Below, piece after piece: positions 5,451 through 10,558 of a DNA stretch of 10,558 nucleotides. Where the stretch lies: NCBI GenBank assembly GCA_964614415.1, contig CAZTLE010000147.1, positions 1 to 10,558 on the forward strand, in the 5' to 3' direction. Each line of letters opens with the position of its first letter. The first letter of the stretch is position 1. A model generated the notes under the pieces. That model was not told the DNA's origin and searched no databases. It worked only from the letters and a program-made list of their open reading frames with translations. The DNA is from CAZTLE01 sp964614415. GTDB lineage: Bacteria; Bacteroidota; Bacteroidia; Flavobacteriales; Flavobacteriaceae. The translations under genes and the position numbers were made by a program.

Positions 5451-7925
5451 TTGAAAACGAAACTTCTTCCGCTACTCCTTTTCTTTTTTCTTATTGTAGG
5501 ACCAGTTATTGCTCAAGATGCCACGGTGCGTGGGGTTGTGCTTGATGAAGAAAACAGTCCTCTTCCGGGTGTTAGCATTTCGTTTAACGACCAGGGAAAT
5601 CTGGAAGGAACACAATCGGATCTTAACGGTTATTATGAGCTCGATGTTCCTGCCAACCGGGACGTGGTGATTACCTTTTCATACCTGGGAAAGGGGGATG
5701 TTCAGATAACGGTAAACCTGGATAATAATGAAGATTTCGAGTTCAATCCTGTTGCCAAAACGGATGTTGAACAAATCGACACTATCGTTATTCGGGGACG
5801 GGAGAATAAACAGGTAGAAGGCGTCACGACCATTTCCCCCGAAGCCATCCGTAGGATACCGGGCGCCAATGCAGGAGTTGAAAACCTACTTAAATCCCTA
5901 CCCGGTGTAAGCGGTAATAATGAATTGAGTACCCAATATGCGGTTCGGGGAGGAAACTATGATGAGAACCTGGTGTACGTGAATGAAATTGAAGTGTACC
6001 GGCCGTTCCTCATTCGAAGCGGACAACAGGAGGGACTTAGCTTTGTGAATTCAGACCTGACGTCCAACGTAGATTTTTCCGCCGGAGGTTTTCAGGCAAA
6101 ATATGGAGATAAATTGTCGTCTGTACTCGATATCACCTATAAAAGACCTACTCAGTTTGAAGCTTCTGCCGATCTGAGTTTGTTAGGCGGTAGTGTTTCA
6201 GCGGGAAGTATCTCCAAGAATGGACGTCTTTCCGGTGTTGTTGGTGTTCGCTACAGGGATAACAGTCTCTTCGTAGAGTCCAAACAGACCGAAACTAATT
6301 TCCAACCTGTATTTGCAGATGCGCAGGCTTATTTAAGCTATAAGGTGAGTAATAAGTTTGAACTAAGTGCTCTGGGGAATGTTTCCATAAACGAATACGA
6401 TTATCAACCTATTACCCGGCAAACTAATTTCGGAACTATTGATAATCCGGTAGCCCTGCTTATTTTTTATGAAGGACAGGAACAGGATCAGTATGAGACC
6501 TATTTCGGAGCCTTAAAGGGAACTTATGTGGTTTCAGACAACTATACGGCCAAGTTTATCACGTCGATATATCAAACTACAGAACAGGAATACTTTGATA
6601 TCCTCGCGGAGTACCGGTTGGGTGAAGTAAATACCAACATTGGTGATGAAAGCCTGGGAGAAGTTCAATTTACCAGAGGTATCGGTGCCCAGCTTACCCA
6701 TGCACGAAATGACCTGGATGCCTTGATTATCAATGCAGAACACAAAGGGAATATCAACCTTGACGATAACCGGATCGAATACGGCGTGAAGTATACCCGT
6801 GAAGACATCAGAGACCGCGTACGGGAATTTGAGATCATAGACTCTGCCGGATTTTCGATTCGTCCTCCTATCTCAGATTTCATCAACAACCAACCTTATG
6901 AGCCTTTTGACGCTCCTTTAGTGCCCTTTAACAGCATCCGTGCTACCAATAACGTACAGACAGACCGTTTCAGCGGTTATGTGCAATGGAGCCGGCGAAC
7001 CGAATGGGGAAATAACGAAGTTTGGCTTAATGCCGGGGTCCGTGCACATAACTGGACCGTGAATGGTGATGGGTTAACCAGTACTACTCAAACGGTTGTT
7101 AGCCCACGAGCTCAGGTGGCCATCAAACCGGATTGGGAAGCCGATATGATCTTCCGTGTATCCGGAGGGTTTTACCACCAGCCTCCATTCTACCGGGAGC
7201 TGCGGGACTCCACGGGAACCGTACGACCAGGGGTAAAAGCGCAACAATCCGTGCATATTGTGCTGGGTAACGACTACAGCTTTAATCTATGGGGTCGTCC
7301 CTTTACGCTGAATTCCGAAGTGTATTATAAAGGACTTACGGACGTGAATCCCTACACGCTCGAGAATGTCCGAATTCGATACAGGGCCCGTAACAATGCT
7401 GTGGCGAGAGCCTATGGTGTCGACTTACGCCTGGCCGGGGAGTTCGTTCCCGGCACGGAAAGCTGGATTAGTGTAGGCTTTCTTAGAAACGAAGAGAACA
7501 TTGACGATCGGGGGTATATCTTCCGCCCCACGGATCAGCGCTTTAAGTTCAGCATGCTGTTCCAGGACTATGTAAAGATCATCCCGGATCTCAAACTATA
7601 CCTGAACCTAACGTACAATACCGGGCTACCGGGTGGTTCCCCAAGTTATGCAGATCCGTACGACTTTCAGAGCCGTCTACCGGATTACAAGCGTGTGGAC
7701 ATCGGTGTGAACTATGTTTTGGTCCGCGAAGACAAGCGGAGAGACAGCGGTTGGCTAAAACCGTTTAAAGAGCTTACTCTGGGTGCGGAGATCTTCAACA
7801 TCTTTGATGTCCGCAATTCCATTACCAATACGTTTGTCCGGGATGCAGCAACGCGTGTACAGTTTGCGATTCCTAATTTCTTAACGCCACGCGTGTTTAA
7901 CGTAAGGGCGACTATGAAGTTCTAA
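5451..7925 (+). CDS. TonB-dependent outer-membrane receptor with carboxypeptidase-regulatory-like domain
   Basis: This protein of about 824 residues is an outer-membrane active transporter driven by TonB-ExbBD. From the N terminus it has a signal peptide (MKTKLLPLLLFFFLIVGPVIA, cut before QDA), then a CarboxypepD_reg-like beta-sandwich (about 24-105; RGVVLDEENSPLPGVSI, then GYYELDVP). A plug domain follows (about 115-215; NLLKSLPGVSG, YAVRGGNYDENLVYVN), then a long beta-barrel region with alternating aromatic residues. It ends in a terminal phenylalanine, the BAM-recognised end of outer-membrane barrels. No ATG lies near the N terminus: TTG at 5451 gives a typical MKTK signal start, and TTG at 5445 would add two residues. 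No SusD-like gene is adjacent, so it is not a classic polysaccharide-uptake pair and the substrate is unknown. It follows the M23 peptidase by 9 bases, and its stop overlaps that of the convergent desulfurase. Confidence 0.93.
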   Translation: MKTKLLPLLLFFFLIVGPVIAQDATVRGVVLDEENSPLPGVSISFNDQGNLEGTQSDLNGYYELDVPANRDVVITFSYLGKGDVQITVNLDNNEDFEFNPVAKTDVEQIDTIVIRGRENKQVEGVTTISPEAIRRIPGANAGVENLLKSLPGVSGNNELSTQYAVRGGNYDENLVYVNEIEVYRPFLIRSGQQEGLSFVNSDLTSNVDFSAGGFQAKYGDKLSSVLDITYKRPTQFEASADLSLLGGSVSAGSISKNGRLSGVVGVRYRDNSLFVESKQTETNFQPVFADAQAYLSYKVSNKFELSALGNVSINEYDYQPITRQTNFGTIDNPVALLIFYEGQEQDQYETYFGALKGTYVVSDNYTAKFITSIYQTTEQEYFDILAEYRLGEVNTNIGDESLGEVQFTRGIGAQLTHARNDLDALIINAEHKGNINLDDNRIEYGVKYTREDIRDRVREFEIIDSAGFSIRPPISDFINNQPYEPFDAPLVPFNSIRATNNVQTDRFSGYVQWSRRTEWGNNEVWLNAGVRAHNWTVNGDGLTSTTQTVVSPRAQVAIKPDWEADMIFRVSGGFYHQPPFYRELRDSTGTVRPGVKAQQSVHIVLGNDYSFNLWGRPFTLNSEVYYKGLTDVNPYTLENVRIRYRARNNAVARAYGVDLRLAGEFVPGTESWISVGFLRNEENIDDRGYIFRPTDQRFKFSMLFQDYVKIIPDLKLYLNLTYNTGLPGGSPSYADPYDFQSRLPDYKRVDIGVNYVLVREDKRRDSGWLKPFKELTLGAEIFNIFDVRNSITNTFVRDAATRVQFAIPNFLTPRVFNVRATMKF

Positions 7926-9085
7926 GCTACGGGAAAGGTACTTTCAACGAAGGTTTTTAGCACATTTACTACGTAATCTATCTCCTCTTTGGTATTAAAG
8001 CTGGAGAACGAGAATCGAACGGAAGGCTTCTTGAGGTCTTCTTCCGAAAGGATTTCGGTAAGTACATGGGACCCCTTGGAACTTCCGCTTTGACACGCAC
8101 TACCCTTAGAGCAGGCAATGCCATTGAGATCCAGCTGAAATAGCAGCATAAGTGCCTTTTCAGGAGGTAGCGGAAGGCACACGTTCAGTAGCGTATATGT
8201 GCTCTTGTCATTATCTCCGCAGGTTCCATTGAAGCTTACACCCGGAACATTCTCGGTAAGTGAATTCTTGAAATAGTTCTTTAGATTCTGAATATATGCG
8301 CGCTCCTCGTCCAGGTTATCATAAGAGATCTTCAAGGCCTCTGCCATACCTGCAATCGCATATACTGCCTCGGTACCGGCACGTAGTCCGCGTTCCTGAG
8401 CACCTCCGTGGATGAGTGGTTTTAATCCCGAATCCTTACGTACGAATGCAAAACCGGCTCCCTTAGGTCCGTGGAACTTATGAGCTGCAGCAACGGCGAA
8501 GTCTACAGGAACTTTTGACAAGTCCAGTTTAAAATGCCCTACACATTGTACCGTATCACTGTGAAAAAGTGCGTTGTATGTCTTGCAAAGGACAGCTACA
8601 TGCTCAATATCGAGCATATTCCCTACTTCATTATTCACGTGCATTAAACTCACAAGGGTTTTGCCCTTATCCTGTGCCAGTAGCTTTTCCAAATTGTCAT
8701 AGTCTACACTCCCACAGGGCTGCAACGCTACAAAGTCTACTTGAATGCCGGTTGTTGCCGCTAATTCTTCAATAGTGTGCAGCACGGCATGATGCTCAAT
8801 CCTGCTGGATATGATCCTGGTGACACCAAGGTCACGAACACAGCTATTCAGAATGAGATTATCAGCTTCCGTACCACCCGAAGTGAAGATTATCTCAGAG
8901 GCCGAGCAGTTGAAATAAGCGGCTATCTCTTTTCTACATGTTTCAAGTAATGATTTAGCCGAACGGCCGTAAGTGTGTGTAGATGAAGGATTTCCGTATT
9001 CATTAAGCAATACATTGGACATACGTTCTACAACTTCCGGGCGAAGCTGAGTTGTCGCAGCGCTATCGAAGTAGACTTTTTTCAT
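7922..9085 (-). CDS. Cysteine desulfurase (NifS/IscS-like, class V aminotransferase fold)
   Basis: This is a PLP enzyme of 387 residues that takes sulfur from L-cysteine as a persulfide, for Fe-S clusters or thiolated tRNA. The start is the ATG at 9085, giving MKKVYFDSAATT; an in-frame TTG three codons upstream lies inside the promoter element and is unlikely. Active-site residues are all visible: H99 in IEHHAVL, the D177 and Q180 pair in HSDTVQ, the PLP Schiff-base lysine K203 in AAHKFHGPKG, and the persulfide cysteine C331 in SKGSACQSG. The longer loop around C331 places it in group I (NifS/IscS) rather than SufS. No iscU, sufE or other assembly gene is adjacent, so it is a stand-alone gene. 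Bacteroidota normally make clusters with Suf, so a role in tRNA thiolation or as an accessory sulfur donor is possible. Its stop overlaps that of the receptor gene. Confidence 0.94.
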   Translation of the reverse strand: MKKVYFDSAATTQLRPEVVERMSNVLLNEYGNPSSTHTYGRSAKSLLETCRKEIAAYFNCSASEIIFTSGGTEADNLILNSCVRDLGVTRIISSRIEHHAVLHTIEELAATTGIQVDFVALQPCGSVDYDNLEKLLAQDKGKTLVSLMHVNNEVGNMLDIEHVAVLCKTYNALFHSDTVQCVGHFKLDLSKVPVDFAVAAAHKFHGPKGAGFAFVRKDSGLKPLIHGGAQERGLRAGTEAVYAIAGMAEALKISYDNLDEERAYIQNLKNYFKNSLTENVPGVSFNGTCGDNDKSTYTLLNVCLPLPPEKALMLLFQLDLNGIACSKGSACQSGSSKGSHVLTEILSEEDLKKPSVRFSFSSFNTKEEIDYVVNVLKTFVESTFPVA

Positions 9086-9091
9086 CGCGAA

Positions 9092-9120
9092 CAAAAATAC
9101 ATATTAAAATGATTTCGCAA
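9092..9120 (-). promoter_or_regulatory. Bacteroidota-type promoter of the cysteine desulfurase gene
   Basis: On the minus strand TATTTTTG (9092-9099) matches the -7 consensus TAnnTTTG exactly, and TTG at 9118-9120 lies 18 bases upstream, an ideal spacing. Only 6 bases separate the -7 element from the ATG at 9085, so the transcript should have almost no leader. Confidence 0.7.
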
Positions 9121-9143
9121 TCGTTTTAGTTACAAGAAATGCG

Positions 9144-9151
9144 TTACTTTG
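9144..9151 (+). promoter_or_regulatory. Candidate -7 element of the lipoprotein gene
   Basis: TTACTTTG differs from TAnnTTTG only at the second base and lies 29 bases before the ATG at 9181. No TTG is seen at the right distance upstream. If used, it would place the transcript start after the in-frame ATG at 9139 and so support 9181 as the true start. Confidence 0.3.
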
Positions 9152-9180
9152 TATCCATTCAAAAAAAGAGCGTCCCTTTC

Positions 9181-10074
9181 ATGAAAAAGCTACTCGCGCT
9201 GCTGTTCGCAATCCTATTCGTTTTAGCCTGTGATGACGGCGAGGTAATCGTCACTACTTTTGATTTTGAGGATTCGGAACTACAGGTCTGTGGAGAGTCG
9301 GGCGACTACGTGTTTTTCAAGATAAACTCTCAAGTCCCGGAAAGTCTCTCGCTGCAGCTGAGTTCCGCAGCCACCATATTTGAAGAACAGGACACGCTGA
9401 CGGTCAATTTGGACGGTTCGAGCAACTTTGCCTCATTCAGACGGTTTAGCGAGACCATTTCCAATAGCTACTTTTGCAGCAACACCCCACCCGCTACACC
9501 CCAGGTGAACGAAGAGTTCTTTGCTTCATCCGGTACGGCTACGCTCACAACCACAGTAGATCTGTTTGATGACGACGGATTGGACGCCAGTCAGGAAATG
9601 AGCGGGGATACTGATGGTGATGGTATTCCTGACGTATACGACTTTGATGACGACGGTGATAATATTCCGACATCAGCAGAACTTGACAATGAAGATCTCG
9701 ACGGAGATGGGAATCCGCTTACAAACCCTAAAGACACTGATTCCGATGGCATTCCGGACTATCTGGACGACGATGATGACGGAGACGGTGTCCTTACCCG
9801 AAATGAGGACCTCGACGGAGATCTAAATCCGGGGAACGACTTCGCCCTGGGTGCCACGGTTGCCAACTACCTGGATCCGGCCGTTGCCGAAGAGAATATT
9901 GTTGAAGCCTATCGCGAGCACAATTACAACTTAGAAAGTGACATCACAGTAGTTCTCAATAATGTTGTTTTTATAGGCGGTGAAGAACAAATCACCCAGG
10001 AAACGCTTAATATGGGAGGTATTACCAATGTTTTAACAGCTGTGGTAACTGTAACTCCGGTTTTTACCCCCTAG
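9181..10074 (+). CDS. Lipoprotein with thrombospondin type 3-like acidic (calcium-binding) repeats
   Basis: The ATG at 9181 gives 297 residues beginning with a lipoprotein signal peptide (MKKLLALLFAILFVLAC), with lipobox VLAC and lipidated C17; an in-frame ATG at 9139 would put 14 extra residues before it. The residues after the cysteine are acidic (DDGE), a composition associated in Bacteroidota with export of lipoproteins to the cell surface, though not a perfect match to the known signal. Residues about 23-125 form a beta-rich region with two cysteines (37, 99) that could pair. Residues about 129-222 are Asp-rich repeats of the form DxDxDGxxD (DTDGDGIPD, DTDSDGIPDYLDD, DLDGDLNP), as in thrombospondin type 3 calcium-binding repeats. 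A small C-terminal domain follows (about 235-297). The function is unknown; a calcium-stabilised surface protein is the inference. It diverges from the desulfurase and ends one base from the Smr gene. Confidence 0.85.
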   Translation: MKKLLALLFAILFVLACDDGEVIVTTFDFEDSELQVCGESGDYVFFKINSQVPESLSLQLSSAATIFEEQDTLTVNLDGSSNFASFRRFSETISNSYFCSNTPPATPQVNEEFFASSGTATLTTTVDLFDDDGLDASQEMSGDTDGDGIPDVYDFDDDGDNIPTSAELDNEDLDGDGNPLTNPKDTDSDGIPDYLDDDDDGDGVLTRNEDLDGDLNPGNDFALGATVANYLDPAVAEENIVEAYREHNYNLESDITVVLNNVVFIGGEEQITQETLNMGGITNVLTAVVTVTPVFTP

Positions 10075-10075
10075 C

Positions 10076-10558
10076 CTACTTTGGCGATTGAAATATATAG
10101 ACCTCGGTAGCTCCCTGGCCATATTTTTGGTAATCGGCATCGTAGAATTTGATTCCCTCGTATCGCTTGAAAAGATACTCCAGTTCAGACTTCAAAATGC
10201 CCTCTCCCACCCCGTGAATAAATACAACCCGCTGCAAACGCTTTCGCAGGGCAAAATCTAATTGTCTTTTAGCTTCATCGAGTTGAATGGTCAATATCTC
10301 GTGATTGGAAAGTCGCTTTGGATGTTTCGCGAGTTTTTCAATATGCAGGTCGACTTCCATGGGTGGCGCTACGCGTTCCTTTCGATTGGTGCGCCTGATT
10401 CGCGGGGTCACAGGTTTCTCTTTCTCCCTGATAATAGCAGATACCTGGGCGTTTGACACTTCATGTTCGCTCCTATTTCCCGGAATTACAACGAGTTGTG
10501 AGCTTGCAAAAGTCATCTCAAAGCCATCCGGTGTTTCTATAGTCACCATACCATTTTG
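10076..10558 (-). CDS. DUF2027/Smr-domain protein, C-terminal part (5' end outside window)
   Basis: The frame stays open to the right edge, three codons beyond an internal ATG at 10549, so the gene is cut and that ATG is probably not the start. The visible N-terminal stretch (VTIETPDGFEMTFASSQLVV) matches the small beta-domain at the start of Bacteroidota DUF2027 proteins. A basic linker follows (about residues 40-62, numbered from the internal ATG). The C-terminal Smr domain (about 64-155) carries the conserved DLH (67-69), the HGVGEG loop (112-117) and the closing GQGATEVYI. Smr domains are also found at the C terminus of MutS2 and bind or cleave nucleic acid; some act on mRNA at collided ribosomes. 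Whether this short form is a nuclease is not known from the sequence. It is convergent with the lipoprotein gene, with a single base between the two stops. Confidence 0.88.
   Translation of the reverse strand, partial: QNGMVTIETPDGFEMTFASSQLVVIPGNRSEHEVSNAQVSAIIREKEKPVTPRIRRTNRKERVAPPMEVDLHIEKLAKHPKRLSNHEILTIQLDEAKRQLDFALRKRLQRVVFIHGVGEGILKSELEYLFKRYEGIKFYDADYQKYGQGATEVYIFQSPK

Noticed and set aside
9614..9826. Second open frame within the acidic-repeat region of the lipoprotein gene
   Set aside because: It is a by-product of the GAT/GAC-rich repeat in a shifted frame; the lipoprotein frame has signal peptide and repeat logic.

Overview
The window reads as ordinary chromosome from a Bacteroidota bacterium, most probably a marine-type Flavobacteriaceae. 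The evidence is the gene families (ribonuclease Y next to zapA, a TonB-dependent receptor with an N-terminal carboxypeptidase-regulatory-like domain, a lipoprotein with thrombospondin type 3-like acidic repeats, a DUF2027/Smr protein), promoter sites of the Bacteroidota form TTG-N17-23-TAnnTTTG, and the lack of clear Shine-Dalgarno sequences. No transposase, prophage, CRISPR array, tRNA or rRNA was seen.

Layout. 2-229 (+) is the 3' end of a XerD-type tyrosine recombinase, followed by a complete aldo/keto reductase (263-1213, +). Convergent to it is a minus-strand cell-division/RNA-decay block, read right to left: a small coiled-coil protein (3300-3590), zapA (3000-3290), a 211-base gap, and rny encoding ribonuclease Y (1223-2788). 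The gap holds a long imperfect rod-like hairpin closed by an exact 8-bp stem (2811-2818 with 2965-2972) and followed on the minus strand by a T tract. Its shape, size and position beside zapA suggest a 6S RNA (ssrS).

The divergent plus-strand pair is a secreted M23 metallopeptidase with C-terminal beta-rich regions (3750-5441) and, 9 bases later, a TonB-dependent outer-membrane receptor that apparently starts at TTG (5451-7925). Its stop overlaps the stop of a convergent minus-strand cysteine desulfurase (7922-9085), which has a good promoter almost on top of its ATG. Divergent from that is a calcium-binding-repeat lipoprotein (9181-10074), which runs tail to tail, with one base between, into an Smr-domain protein that continues past the right edge (10076-10558).

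Working together: the coiled-coil protein and ZapA probably both act at the FtsZ ring. The putative 6S RNA and RNase Y concern global transcription and mRNA turnover. The peptidase, receptor and lipoprotein are envelope proteins. The desulfurase is a stand-alone sulfur donor. No obviously new multi-gene system is visible. The most rewarding non-coding object is the structured RNA between zapA and rny.
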